From Bostrychus sinensis (lineage: Eukaryota; Chordata; Actinopteri; Gobiiformes; Eleotridae): a stretch of DNA of 64,000 nt. The translations under genes and the position numbers were made by a program. The stretch is from positions 1,240,001-1,304,000 of the forward strand of contig CM036243.1 of the NCBI GenBank assembly GCA_020698575.1. The letters run 5' to 3'. This document shows, piece by piece, positions 21,612-33,256 of this stretch. The number at the start of each line of letters is the position of its first letter. Position 1 is the first letter of the stretch. The notes beneath the pieces are model-generated. The model made no database searches. It worked only from the letters and a program-made list of their open reading frames with translations, and had not been told where the DNA came from.

Positions 21612-23076
21612 TGGGGACAGCAGTAGCTCAGTTGGTAGAGAAGTTCGCCCACTAACCTGAAGGTTGGCAATTCAATCCCCGCTACCGGTATTGCGTAAGA
21701 CATTTCACCCATCTTGCCTGGATGAATGATTGTGTGAGTGTGTGATCGGTGGTGGACGGAGAGTCCATAGGCGCAGAATAGCAGCTACATTTCCATTAGT
21801 CTGCCCCAGGGCAGCTGTGCATACACAATTACTGTTGAGTGTGTGGAGTGAATGAATAATGCAATATTAAAGTGTCTTTAGTGCTATTTGCATGGGATAA
21901 GCATTACCCCTGGACCTCTGTAATTCGTGAATTACCCCCCGACATCAGTGTTTTTAGTTGGGTATTTGCACGGGATAACAATGGAATTTCAATCGATTTT
22001 ACCACCTTTATTCCAGATATGATGTATTGAAAATCACACAGAGTTATAATAAAAATCCCACATTTCATTTATGTTTCTAGCTCTACTTAATCCTAAACTG
22101 CTATCTTTTATGTTGATTTACTGTCCTAACAAAAAACAAACTACCTCACGCTACGACGCATGTCATCCATTATCTGTCTAGATTTGTCTCTTCTTAAACA
22201 GCAGGCGTCCCTCTTTATAAATCCATTCTCTGTGATTCATCTCTGGATCTAACTTTAGCACTGAAAGCGTCCTAACGTTCCAAAACAGCCCCATGTTGCT
22301 CCAAAAACTTAGTCTAACGTTGCCATGATGACGGGGGTGTGTTTCTGGGTTACGTCTTCAACGTAGTTTGTTTACTCTTTTTTTTTTTTTTTTTTACCTT
22401 TTACTCTGAGAAAAAAAATAATCGTTTCGGAGTAAGACCAAAAGAGACATCTTATCTTATTAAGATATACTGTACATATTTATTATAGTGTATTTTAATT
22501 GCTTATATTCTAATTTAGTTTATTTAGCTCTGCTTGTAGTTTAGTTTTTTAGTTAATTATTAATTATCTTTGGCCAGACTGGTCTCTGATACACTTTGTC
22601 CTCTTGTGTGATACCACTGTGTGCTACTGCAAACTGTACTTATGCTGTTGCAACAATGCAGTTTCCCCACTGAGGGACTAATAAAGGTTTTCTTATTCTT
22701 ATTCTTATATAGATATAGATAATATAGACGTAAAATGGAGTGTTGAAAGACATTTTGGATTGCTATTATAAACTTTAGGAAACAATCTGCCAACAAAATC
22801 AGCCTGAATCACAGACATGGGGATTTGCATGGGATTAGTATTATCAGAGGACCTCTGTGTTGGCCGAAATATGGTAGTTAATTTTCGAGGGAATTTTTAC
22901 AGACATTTTTACAGACATGGCTGATTTGCACGGGATAAAAATCACAGACAACATCAGTGATTATTACAAATTACTGGAGGTCCGTAGGTAATACTAATCC
23001 TGTGCAAATAGGGCTTTTGAGTGTCCAAAAAAGCACTATATAACACCGAAGCATTATTATTATTATTATTTATTAT
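21612..23076 (+). mobile_element. tRNA-derived SINE, split by a DNA transposon
   Basis: The head (21618-21690) has a tRNA-like A box, TAGCTCAGTTGG, and a degenerate B box, GGTTGGCAATTCAATCC. The body contains CTGCCCCAGGGCAGCTGTG, common in fish SINEs. The tail GAGTGTCCAAAAAAGCACTATATAA resumes at 23012 after the insertion and ends in an (ATT)n run at about 23056-23076. It is read as a pol III-transcribed retroposon, not a functional tRNA, because the stems do not pair well. Confidence 0.8.
21884..23011. mobile_element. Non-autonomous TIR element inside the SINE
   Basis: About 1.13 kb. The first and last ~40 bp are inverted copies, beginning CTATTTGCATGGGATAAG and CTATTTGCACAGGATTAG. The core motif ATTTGCAYGGGATWA recurs inside (about 21963, 22818 and 22924), always near the ends, like reiterated subterminal transposase-binding sites. 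The SINE sequence repeats across the junction (CTTTAGTG and CTTTTGAGTG), consistent with an old 8-9 bp duplication. No transposase ORF. Confidence 0.75.
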
Positions 23077-23889
23077 TACTCTTCTCTGTGTAGTTACGAC
23101 ACCCATTTGTTGCTAATCCCCAATGGTAGGAGTGATATAGAGAGTTGCTGTCCTGATAAAGAGATGCAAACTAAAGGCATAACTACTAAAAATGTGTCGA
23201 GCCTCTGCTGGGTGCTATGTACTCAAAGCTGGAAAGCTAGAAAGAGTCACCGAAGCCGAATTACCTTGTCCAGCCAGACTAACTCTTTTCTTATTCTATG
23301 CAAAGAAGTTAGTCTGGTATCTCTACACTTAACCCATATGGAAAAGTTTTGTTAAAAACACATATGATCTCTTTATGTTGCAAGTGAATATTGTATGGAT
23401 CATGTATGGTGCAAAAACCACCTATACAAATTGCATAATATTCATATATTATAATGTCATATATGTCCTATACGTCCTACACACAACTTAAGTCTTATAT
23501 GTTTTCATGCAAAAAAACAAAACAAAACCAAAAAAAAAACAAAAAACAGGGAAATTGTACAACTTTGACATACACATTTCCAGATTGGACATGATTATAA
23601 CATTTGTCTATGGTTCAGTATAAGGCCATATTTGTTCTAAATCCACTCATTATAATGTATACAAGTCTTAGTCTTGGGTCTGTAGTTACTGCTAGTAAAC
23701 TCAATAAATGTTGAGTAATAATCATTATACGCTGTATTTTGATTGACTTGAAGCATAAAAACACACACAGACTTCTATAACATATTTTTTTTTTATTGTA
23801 CATACACACCTATTATCTGGTAACCATAGAATTCCCCATTTAAGAAACTCGATATTTAACTAGTAACTAGTTATTCATTTACAGAAATA
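23077..23889. other. No gene recognised
   Basis: AT-rich sequence with A-rich runs near 23515-23545. Short ORFs show no family motifs. Confidence 0.4.
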
Positions 23890-26800
23890 AGTTGTGATCT
23901 GTTTACAAACAACAGGGCCAGACTGTTCACAATTTATGTAAACACATGGTCTCACAATGTCATTGCTATCAACTGCTCTTTCAAATCCTGTAGGAAAATG
24001 GACAGTCCTCATGAAGATCAGTGATATTTTTACAGTACTTCCTCAAACCAGTTTTTGCATAGTACAATTTCCAAATCGGCCAATTGCATATAAGCATTGG
24101 TCTTCACTGACACAAACGAAGTATGAAACCTTAAAAATACGTCCATCTTTCAATATCACAACAGAGTTGTTCCTTTTCTTTGTTTTTGTGTATGTCTGGC
24201 TGTGAATGACCTCTCCATTTACAACTATTCTGTTTTAGTACCTGACAATAGAGTTTGTGGTTACATCTGACACATGCAATGCAATCAGATCATTTTCAGA
24301 TTCTTGTCTAATAGTTGGGACTCCAAGAGCAGTCACTTTGTCATATCTAGCACAGGTTTTTACTTGATGCTTAATTGAAGTCATTTCAGTAAAGAATGCT
24401 TGCATTTCAGGAGAGACGTCAGTGAAAGAGCATGCCTTCGCTATTTGTGGTAATGCATGAGACCAAGCAACTCTTTAGCAATGCTGCTGAGGTACTGCCT
24501 TACTGCTTTTGACCTGCTTAAGCAAGTAGCCATTATAGCTCTCAAACATAAAAGCAGACTGGGCCCAGAGGGGTCCCAAATTCTCAACACTCTTAGTCAA
24601 ATGTAGGAGTGAATGAACATTGAAAGTCATTTGCTTCTTACAATACAAAATTTGAACTGATTTCACAAAAAGCTCCAGAGCCTCATGAGCATGATCTATT
24701 TCCTCCTGGCTAATATTTGAACCCAGCAAAATGCTCACACCTTCCACAAATAATGCCCAGTGGATAAGATACTTGTTTGGAAGGATATCTTTCAGTACTG
24801 GCAAACTGTAACATAAAAGCCAGTTCTCCCATTCATGTGCTTTCCAAAACCTTCGCTCAAGAATAGGCCGTAGGGTTTGCGAGAAACTGCTTGGAGGTTT
24901 GATTGCTAGGAGATTTCCATGCACTCTGGCAGTGTTCAAACCAATATACCAAGGCTGACTGTTGCTTTTGGAGTCAAACCATAAAGTGGCCATTTGCCGA
25001 CACACGCCCAGTAAAACACAATGCATGTAATCAGGAACCATGCCATTAATCAGGTCAAAATGGGGCAAGTCCACAATTGGAGATGGCCCTTTTATACCCA
25101 ATATGCTCTGTCCATTAGATTTCGAGATTTTACCTATTTTTACACTTGTCTCGTGATCTCTAAGGTCTGGCTTGGATACACTCTAACTGTCCCATGGCCT
25201 TTTTTCACCTGAACACCAGAATGAAGACAATGACCACACCCATAATCTCCATTAAACTGTTTGACATTTTGTAGTAATGGTCGTGCAACAGCATCACATA
25301 TGGCACATAATGCATAGACCTTAGCCATTTTGACTGTACGATCTACTGGATCATGCCAGCAAAGGCCTGTTTGTCCAAGATTTCTGCATTCCTCCACAAA
25401 AGGTTTTAGAAAGCTAGTCATCACTGGTTTAGACGACCCAAACCACAAAGCACATAGTATGACATTTTTATCTCTTTCATCAGGAGGTAATTCATCAACA
25501 GAACAAAGTAAGGGCCAAATGCTAAATTTAGATGATTGGAACACTGGCACGCCATCACAATTAAATGAGAGGGAAATAAAAGAACGGCTAACAGATTTCA
25601 GATTTTTGTACAACTTCCCATCACAAATATCTGTTATCTCATCTTTGTTTTGGGCACAGTAATTATTTATAATGGTTTGATTTTCCAACAGACTTTTAAG
25701 TTGATCCCTTAACGACATACAAACAAAAAAATTACCCAGCTCTAGGCTGTGACTCACAGTTTGGGTTGATGAGTAGTACTGACATTTTAATTCACTGTCC
25801 TTGGAGATAGAAAGAACTGCAAACTCCACAATAATGATGGTATTCAGATTTTACCACAAAGTCTTTGAATGCCTTCTCTAGCATGTATTTGCTTCATGGG
25901 ATTCTTGCAGGATCTTCACTATATAACCTTAATAGTTTCAGCAAATCTTTCATCAAGGCCCTTGTTATGTTGTGTTTCAGGGAGAAGGCGAGGATGTTCA
26001 GCCACTTGGCATCTCGGTCTGATTGGTTGTTATCCTATAACAAATGGGAAAGAATCAGAATATAATGAGTAATAATATAAGCAAAAACCCATTTGTTATA
26101 GTTAAATGTTGGTAATGTTATTAACTCATCAACAGTTAAACATATTTGTTAAGAGATTATAGTAACACAGAAGCACATAACACAATGTACATCAAAATAT
26201 TTATCTATCTAGATATACAGATAGATAGATATAACAGTCTTAAATTTATATCTAGTATAGGGTGATTTTCTATTTACCTTTACTTCTAGTCTGCACTTCT
26301 GCAGTCTCTGCCACATTTGCCATGGGGTTATCGTCCTTAAAAGAAGACAGGTTTTTCATATATTATTTCTGATACAAACTTTTCATTATTTTATCTTTAA
26401 AAAATCTTATATAGATCACAGACTCGCTGTTTTCTAAATTTTTTGGACAACTGTTACAAATACACAACAAGATTATAAACCAAAATACAGTATATTTTAT
26501 AATTATCTATATTCTCTGGAAATGTACCTCAACTTTAGATGAAGGCCACTCTTCTGCAGTCTCTGCCACATGTGGCATAGGGTTATCATCCTTAAAAGAA
26601 GATAGTTTTATAATATATTATTTCAAATATTAACAGTTTCAAAAAGTATTGTGCTGATTTAAACGTTGACCACAGTTTCACTGTTCTCTCTGACAATTTG
26701 GACAATTGTACCTTTATGTACATAAGATTAATAACTACATCATATAGTTTTTTGTTATTTATCTATATTCTCAAGAAATGTATGCACCTCCACTTCTGAT

Positions 26801-27196
26801 GAAGCCAAAATTTCTGCAGTCTCTGGTACATATGACCGAGGGTTATTGTCCTGGAAAAAAACAAACAAACAAACAAAAAAACAAGATTGATTTAAGATAT
26901 ATAATTACAAAAATATAACTGCAGTCTACAGTTCTGATTCCTTATTTTTCTGGTACCTGTACATCTGATAATGTATGTATTGTACCTGTATGTTGTTGGA
27001 TACAGGTTGGCCTTTCCTCGGGGGTATGAACTGGATGTGAGGATACACGAATTAATAAACACACAAAACTATATTTAAAAGAATAACATTTAATAATCCT
27101 CTGTAACCAAATGTCATAGTGACAGCAATAGAACAGTTTTACCTGGTGTTCTTTGACTGGCTCTCTTGTGGTCTCTGGTTGTAGCAGGGAAATATC
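23890..27196 (-). pseudogene. CACTA/EnSpm-type tnp2-like transposase gene, decayed
   Basis: Minus-strand multi-exon remnant. The main body has the animal tnp2-like text FNCDGVPVFQSSKFSIWPLL, then FLKPFVEECRNLG and NVKQFNGDYGCGHCLHSG (25140-25829). A frame change near 25140-25150 follows, then VPDYMHCVLLGVCRQMATLW, FWKAHEWENWLLCYSLPVL and FNVHSLLHLTKSVENLGPLW (24475-25101). Further traces down to about 23900 include VILKDGRIFKVSYFVCV. Stops near 24474 and at two later points, plus the frame change, show it is dead. Upstream are small phase-0 exons (27143-27196, 26986-27030, and the triplicate at 26278-26850) and a part with YHHYCGVC near 25850. Terminal repeats were not located. Confidence 0.78.
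26278..26850 (-). repeat. Tandemly triplicated mini-exon in the tnp2-like gene
   Basis: Three exon-like copies spaced 255-260 bp: 26788-26850 (63 bp), 26528-26590 (63 bp) and 26278-26335 (58 bp). Each has an AG acceptor, GT donor and the shared peptide core D(D/N)NP-x-x-x-V-x-ETAE. The first two copies are 21 codons in phase 0; the third ends one base past a codon. The flanking intron sequence is similar too (AAAAGAAGA next to two acceptors), so exon and intron were duplicated together. Confidence 0.7.
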
Positions 27197-27241
27197 CTAA
27201 AAGAGGGGACAAATATAATTATATATAAGACTACAATAATA

Positions 27242-28853
27242 CAGTGGGGCAAAAAAGTATTTAGTCAGCCACCAATTGTGCAAGTTCTCCCACTTAAAAA
27301 GATGAGAGAGGCCTGTAATTTTCATCATAGGTATACCTCAACTATGAGAGACAAAATGAGAAAAAAAAAAAAAATCCAGAAAATCACATTGTCTGATTTT
27401 TAAAGAATTTATTTGCAAATTATGGTGGAAAATAAGTATTTGGTCAATAACAAAAGTTCATCTCAATACTTTGTTATATACCCTTTGTTGGCAATGACAG
27501 AGGTCAAACGTTTTCTGTAAGTCTTCACAAGGTTTTCACAAACTGTTGCTGGTATTTTGGCCCATTCCTCCATGCAGATCTCCTCTAGAGCAGTGATGTT
27601 TTGGGGCTGTCGCTGGGCAACACGGACTTTCAACTCCCTCCAAAGATTTTCTATGGGGTTGAGATCTGGAGACTGGCTAGGCCACTCCAGGACCTTGAAA
27701 TGCTTCTTACGAAGCCACTCCTTCGTTACCCGGGCAGTGTGTTTGGGATCATTGTCATGCTGAAAGACCCAGCCACGTTTCATCTTCAATGCCCTTGCTG
27801 ATGGAAGGAGGTTTTCACTCAAAATCTGATGATACATGGCCCCATTCATTCTTTCCTTTACACGGATCAGTCGTCCTGGTCCCTTTGCTGAAAAACAGCC
27901 CCAAAACATGATGTTCCCACCCCCGTGCTTTACAGTAGGTATGGTGTTCTTTGGATGCAACTCAGCATTCTTTCTCCTCCAAACACGACGAGTAGAGTTT
28001 TTACCAAAAAGTTCTATTTTGGTTTCATCTGACCATATGACATTCTCCCAATCCTCTTCTGGATCATCCAAATGTTCTCTAGCAAACTTCAGACGGGCCT
28101 GCACATGTACTGGCTTTAGCAGGGGGACACGTCTGGCACTGCAGGATTTGAGTCCCTGGCGCCGTAGTGTGTTACTGATGGTAGCCTTTGTTACTTTGGC
28201 CCCAGCTCTCTGCAGGTCATTCACTAGGTAACCCCGTGTGGTTCTGGGATTTTTGCTCACCGTTCTTGTGATCATTTTGACCCCACGGGGTGAGATCTTG
28301 CGGGGAGCCCCAGATGGAGGGAGATTATCAGTGGTCTTGTATGTCTTCCATTTCCTAATAATTGCTCCCACAGTTGATTTCTTCACACCAAGCTGCTTAC
28401 CTATTGCAGATTCAGTCTTCCCAGCCTGGTGCAGGTCTACAATTTTGTTTCTGGTGTCCTTTGACAGCTCTTTGGTCTTGGCCATAGTGGAGTTTGGAGT
28501 GGGACTGTTTGAGGTTGTGGACAGGTGTCTTTTATATAGATAACCAGTTCAAACAGGTGCCATTAATACAGGTAACGAGTGGAGGACAGAGGAGCCTCCT
28601 ACAGAAGAAGTTACAGGTCTGTGAGAGACAGAAATCTGCTTGTTTGTAGGTGACCAAAAACTTATTTTCCACCATAATTTGCAAATAAATTCCTTAAAAA
28701 TCAGACAATGTGATTTTCTGGATTTTTTTTTTTCTCATTTTGTCTCTCATAGTTGAGGTATACCTATGATGAAAATTACAGGCCTCTCTCATCTTTTTAA
28801 GTAGGGAAAACTTGCACAATTGGTGGCTGACTAAATACTTTTTTGCCCCACTG
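27242..28853 (-). mobile_element. Complete Tc1/mariner transposon
   Basis: 1,612 bp, flanked by TA at 27240-27241 and 28854-28855. The termini CAGTGGGGCAAAAAAGTATT are inverted at the two ends, and similarity between the arms extends about 200 bp. It contains one uninterrupted transposase ORF. It lies beside the tnp2-like gene's 5' exons. Complete ends, an open ORF and close similarity of the arms point to a recent insertion. Confidence 0.95.
27463..28485 (-). CDS. Tc1/mariner transposase (DD34E), intact
   Basis: 340 residues, the usual Tc1 length. Residues ~1-50 form the first helix-turn-helix (MAKTKELSKDTRNKIVDLHQ, then QLGVKKSTVGAIIRKW) and ~65-115 the second DNA-binding part. The catalytic triad is visible: D153 in IWSDETK, D244 in FQHDNDPKHT and E279 in DLNPIENLW. 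The 34 residues between the last two define DD34E. The glycine-rich KHGGGNIMFWG block is present. The enzyme would bind the TIRs and carry out cut-and-paste transposition at TA sites. No stop or frameshift was seen, so activity is possible but unproven. Confidence 0.96.
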   Translation of the reverse strand: MAKTKELSKDTRNKIVDLHQAGKTESAIGKQLGVKKSTVGAIIRKWKTYKTTDNLPPSGAPRKISPRGVKMITRTVSKNPRTTRGYLVNDLQRAGAKVTKATISNTLRRQGLKSCSARRVPLLKPVHVQARLKFAREHLDDPEEDWENVIWSDETKIELFGKNSTRRVWRRKNAELHPKNTIPTVKHGGGNIMFWGCFSAKGPGRLIRVKERMNGAMYHQILSENLLPSARALKMKRGWVFQHDNDPKHTARVTKEWLRKKHFKVLEWPSQSPDLNPIENLWRELKVRVAQRQPQNITALEEICMEEWAKIPATVCENLVKTYRKRLTSVIANKGYITKY

Positions 28854-28855
28854 TA

Positions 28856-29234
28856 TATATGATTGCTTTATATGAAACATAGATTTTTTTCATATGGGAA
28901 GTTTCATTTCTGTAGTCGAAACAATCACAAACTGGGAAACCAATTAGAGAAACGAAGGGCAGAACATAAGCAGTGTGACGTATCCAAAACGCAAGAATAT
29001 GCTTATTCTGAGCAGCTCTGTACTTATTTCTGAATGGGGACTTTACTGTTGTTAAAATGGAAACAGGAAGAAGACAAAAATCACACAAAAGACTGAAAAA
29101 CAAAATGGAGAGTAAAGCAAAGCTGGATTTGGGCTGTAGCCTTTTGTAGATCCCATGTCCCCGTTTTCTTTTGGGGTGACTTTCCTCACATCTAGCCCAA
29201 GCCTGTGTTGTTTTTGGTAACATGTGTATGTGGA
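28856..29234. other. No gene recognised
   Basis: Flank of the Tc1 insertion. ORFs here have no recognisable domain. It may be part of the tnp2-like element's 5' region, but this could not be shown. Confidence 0.35.
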
Positions 29235-30122
29235 TACTGCTCTTTTTGACAGACAGGATCCATAACAGGCTCCAATAACAACACTACAGTTATTAAGTTT
29301 GCAGACGACACGGCTGTTATAGAACTGATCAGAAACAACGATGAATCTACAGAGAGGAGGCGAACAACCTTACAAAATGGTCAGCTGCCAACAACCTGAC
29401 ACGCAACACAACAAATACCAAAGAGATATATATATGGACTTCAGGAAGAAAAGACTGCTCACCGCGCACAGTAAATGGAGAGCAAGTGGAATGAATGTCA
29501 TCCTTTAAATACGTGGGTGTCCATTCCTCTGAGGACACGATGAAACACTTACACATACTTGCTTGTAAAAAGCACAGAAGCAACTCTTTCTAAAGACTCT
29601 TTAAAAAAGGCACATAAATCTGCTGTGTGTGTTATTTTGCTGACAGCGTGCTCACATATGCGATCACAGCCTGGTACGGGAGCTGCGCCAATGAAAGTAA
29701 AATATCACTCCAGAGCATCACCAGGGCAGAGCCAACTCCTCTCTCTGGAGCAGATCAACCAGAGCAGATGCAGAAGAAGAGTACTCCATATCATCAAGGA
29801 CTCCTCTCATCCTGGCTGCCCCCGTTCACACTACTGCCCTCTGGGAGGCGCCAGTGACAATGAAAACAAGGACTAACAGCTCAAAGGACAGCCTCCAGAA
29901 AGACGTGAAGGTGTTATTTGTTTTGTCTACCTTGTACCAATGTCTTTTACATTTACATTGTACTTATTTTAAACAGATTTTTAATTTGCTCATACAGTTT
30001 GCACATTATCTTTTTTATAATGTAATTAGAATGTGTACTTTTATTATTGTGTATTTTTATAATTGCTAATTGACTATTTATTTAATTCTCATAGTATATA
30101 TAATCACAATAAAGTCTGATTC
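29235..30122 (+). mobile_element. LINE remnant (CR1/Rex1-like), 3' part
   Basis: Plus-strand RT traces in shifting frames: TVIKFADDTAVIELIRNNDE (catalytic FADD box), then LTYAITAWYGSCANESK and LLPSGRR from the C-terminal end. It is followed by a 3' UTR ending AATAAAGTCTGATTCTG, a tail type seen in CR1-like LINEs. Several stops and indels; 5' truncated. Confidence 0.75.
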
Positions 30123-30247
30123 TGTGATGAACTGTTTTGGGTGATTTGGGCCAATTCACCTGCTCTACCCTAACCAGAGGAAGCAGGTCAGAAGTCAGGA
30201 ATTGACTCAGGTGAGTAACTCAGACCTCAGCTTTACTAGTTCTTGTT

Positions 30248-30900
30248 TATGTTTATGTTCATTTTATTTAATATGGGACAGGGCACATTAATTAACAAGA
30301 GTTCATTAGTCCAGCATGTAAATATCCCAGAGTTAAGCAAACAGACTAATTTTTATCTGTAGTCCCATTGGCAGGTTGATGGCAAGAAAAAAGGATAAAT
30401 AACAAGCACATGACAAGACGTTGCCCATGACACAGACAGAAGTCGGTGAAGATCAGATCAGAGCAGATTAGTCTAAATTAGAACATGCTTAAAACACACA
30501 GTGTACATGAAACAAGATTAGCCCAACCAACAGACAGACCACAACAATATCTCCATAAACAGCAAAAAGGTTAGTTAATGAAAAAAAAAAATGCATTTGT
30601 TAGTTAAAATATGTTACAGTCCAAGTTAGTCCAAGTTATGTGGACATGTCTGATTGTCCAGTAGCCACTGAATAGTAGATCTAATAAAGGTGTTAAATGA
30701 TGAAATGTTTTTCAGTTCTGAAGAGACTGTATTCCAGGAGTGTGAAGCTTGTACTGAAAAGGCCAATTGTCCAAATGCTGTTTTCCTAAAAGGGATTTTG
30801 CAGTCTCCTCTGCTAGACGACCAGGTACTTGTATTTAAGTTCAACTGAATGAATTCCATTAATGGTGGTGGGGCCAAACCATGAAGAATTGTATTAACAA
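30248..30900 (-). mobile_element. L2/CR1-like LINE 3' end
   Basis: Minus-strand ORF 30626-30877 carries the typical LINE C-terminus: PPPLMEFIQL, STWSSSRGDCKIPFRKTAFG, QLAFSVQASHSWNTVSSELK and FNTFIRSTIQWLL. The rest, down to 30248, looks like its 3' UTR. It lies head-on to the plus-strand LINE at 29235-30122. Confidence 0.78.
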
Positions 30901-31264
30901 GTATAATGTCTGACTAAATAATGTATTCACAACTTAAAAATTATATTTGCTCTCAATTTTACAGTGATGAGAGTTTGACTTTTTGCCCAGTGTTTTCATG
31001 ATCTGCTTATAGTCTTTCTAAGGGCAACAGTGTGGTGCCTGTTTGTCTGGGTCCAGCTCGTCAGACAGCAGCTTTGCTCACACCACATCTTTAATTGCTC
31101 TGTGCCTCTGTTTGCACTGTTGCCCCCTGGAAATCAAACTCAAGCCAAGCCGTACATACATTCTATAGAGTAGAAAATGCATTTGTCAGACTGGCCTAGC
31201 TCACAGACTTTTCACACAAAATCCATTCAGATTTAATGTATCAGATTTGTTTAAAACAGAAGAG
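30901..31264. other. No gene recognised
   Basis: Moderately AT-rich sequence without recognisable coding or repeat ends. Confidence 0.35.
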
Positions 31265-31875
31265 AGGACATTCTACCACTGTGTAGGGTAGGGGGCTTCC
31301 TGTGTCCTCTGGTCTGCAGACAAACTGCTCCTCCCCTGCAGACTCACCACTAGAGGTGACAGAGGACAGAGCCTTCTCCAGGGTTCTACGGGGTCTTAAA
31401 AAGTAAAAAGAAAAAAAAGCCTTAAATTGAATTTAAGGCCTTAAAAAGTCTTAAAGTTGCCAAGATGTGGACTGTTATGTCTCAAATATGTCATGTACAT
31501 TTGATGCAACTACCTAAAATGTCCACTTAAATGCTCAACAGAATTTTACCTGCGCCAATACGAGAGCTCAGACCTTTTTTTTACCAAGATCAAAATGCTT
31601 TGCAGCACTCACTGTCACAAATGGTCTCAGCTTTCTGTTCGCTGCATGCTGCACGAAATAGGTCTTATTTTTCTTAAACAATGGTCTTAAAAAAAGTCTA
31701 AAAAATGTTTAAATTATTGAAGCCTGGAGAAACCCTGCTTCCCGGTGGCTGCTCCCAAATTATGGAACAGACCCCCATTGCACATCAGCACTCAATACAC
31801 ACTTGAGCAACTTTGTTAAAAACCCACCTCTAGTCATTCACATTCAATATAGCTTAAGCAAACCCCTGTGGCCCT
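31265..31875 (+). mobile_element. LINE C-terminal fragment interrupted by a MITE
   Basis: Reading plus, text before the insertion (EVTEDRAFS) and after it (PVAAPKLWNRPPLHI) joins two halves of the common LINE C-terminal motif (…DRAFSVAAPKLWN…). This shows that the 31379-31737 element landed inside the coding region. Short and 5' truncated. Confidence 0.6.
31379..31737. mobile_element. Short hAT-like MITE
   Basis: About 360 bp with inverted ends CAGGGTTCTACGGGG and CAGGGTTTCTCCAGG, and a TTAAAAAGTCTTAAA-rich interior. The LINE sequence is partly repeated at both sides (CTTCTC and CTTCCC), a possible decayed target duplication. Confidence 0.65.
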
Positions 31876-33020
31876 TTTACTTAGTTTTTTAACACCTTTT
31901 TTTTTTATTGTGTGACAAAGTGGTTATGGGTTACTTTGTCCCCTTATTTAAGTTGTCACTTTTTGTATAATTATATGTATGTATTTCTTCATTTACAATA
32001 TTTTACAATATACAACTAAACATCTAAGCACTATCCCGGGTTTGTTTTATTTTGCATTTGTTTAGTATACGTTACATTTTCAGTTAATTACCACACACAC
32101 ACATATTTAGTTTAAATCTGTTTTATTTTCTTAACATTGTTTATTTAAGGTTACTTTTATTTAACAATCTCCAACAAACACTTACCTGTTCCACAACATG
32201 GTTCAGACAAAGAGGAGGCGTGTCTGTTCCTTGCCCTTTTAAAAGTTTGGTGATGTCAGGGGCTAAACTATGTGGAGGGGGAATCTGGTTTTGTAGATTT
32301 GGGTTTTTTGTATATTTTTGTATGTTGGTTGATGTTTCTTTGTGTTTATTGATTTAGTTTAAGCACATCTGCAATGGGACAGAAAATGGATGATTGGAGA
32401 AATGTGGTTACTTACCTGCTTGAGTGAACTTAACTGAACTTACCTGTATAAAGAAATGTACTTACCTATGGAAGATACTTGCCTGTTAGAGGGGGTATAT
32501 AAGCAGTCTGGGAATGGCAGTCAAGGAGGGTTCATCAGTGTAGCCTGGTACATGTGTTTTCTTCAGTTTAGTTAGCTTCTATGATTTTTGTTTGTTTTTT
32601 TGTTAAGTTTGAGTTAACAATTATTTTTGTAAACTTAAATGATTTTTACGGTGTCCAAGGTGAGCAGAATATAAATGTCTAGTAAATAAATCAATTGAGT
32701 CTGCCTTCTGCTTATGACCACATTAGCCAGCTTCCCCACAAATTGTCATGTACCCTTCTATTGTATGTTGTTTTTACTTATTGTTTTTACTTCCTTCTAC
32801 TGCCAGTACTAACTACCAAGGTTGTTAAATGTGCTGAAATAAATTTGACTTGACTGGACATGGGGCACATATTGGTTTTAGGTTCAGGTAATGACTGGTG
32901 GCGTTACTGATTTATGTATTTATTTATTGTAAACAAAAAAACGATTGTAAGATTTGCTCATCATTGCATTGATTTACATTTCAGACAGTGTCCTAACTCC
33001 TTCAGACTGGGCTCTGTGCG
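31876..33020. other. No gene; possible LTR-like stretch
   Basis: Between about 32187 and 32740 a TATATAA box (32493) and an AATAAAT signal (32684) are spaced as in an LTR or pol II promoter. No matching inverted ends or target duplication were found. Otherwise AT-rich. Confidence 0.3.
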
Positions 33021-33024
33021 TCCA

Positions 33025-33256
33025 TATAAATGGGGTTTGCTTGAATGCACTGTGGCTCACAGCTCTATGGTGCTGAGCGGTGCTGAGCCCTCCCCCGCTC
33101 ACTGACAGTGTTATATTGCCCTGTAGGCAGGAGAGCAGGCAGGAACTTGGAAAAGGATGTAAGTGCAGCGCAGTGCAGATAGAGCGCAGAGGACAGCAGA
33201 GAGAGGACGTGCCGCAGCAGCAGGGACACGGCTGCCTCACCTACAGACTTTAGCAG
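33025..33256 (+). promoter_or_regulatory. Candidate TATA promoter and non-coding first exon
   Basis: TATAAAT at 33025-33031 is followed by a GC-richer stretch that ends in a strong donor, CAG|GTAAGC at 33256/33257. It contains no clear start codon in a good frame, so it would be a 5' UTR exon. No downstream coding exon on plus was recognised in the window. A chance arrangement or a mobile-element promoter is possible. Confidence 0.3.

Noticed and set aside
21618..21690. Functional tRNA gene
   Set aside because: A- and B-box-like sequences are present but the cloverleaf stems do not form well, and the sequence continues into a SINE body and tail.
27557..28543. Plus-strand ORFs across the Tc1 element
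   Set aside because: They are antisense shadows of the intact transposase on minus.
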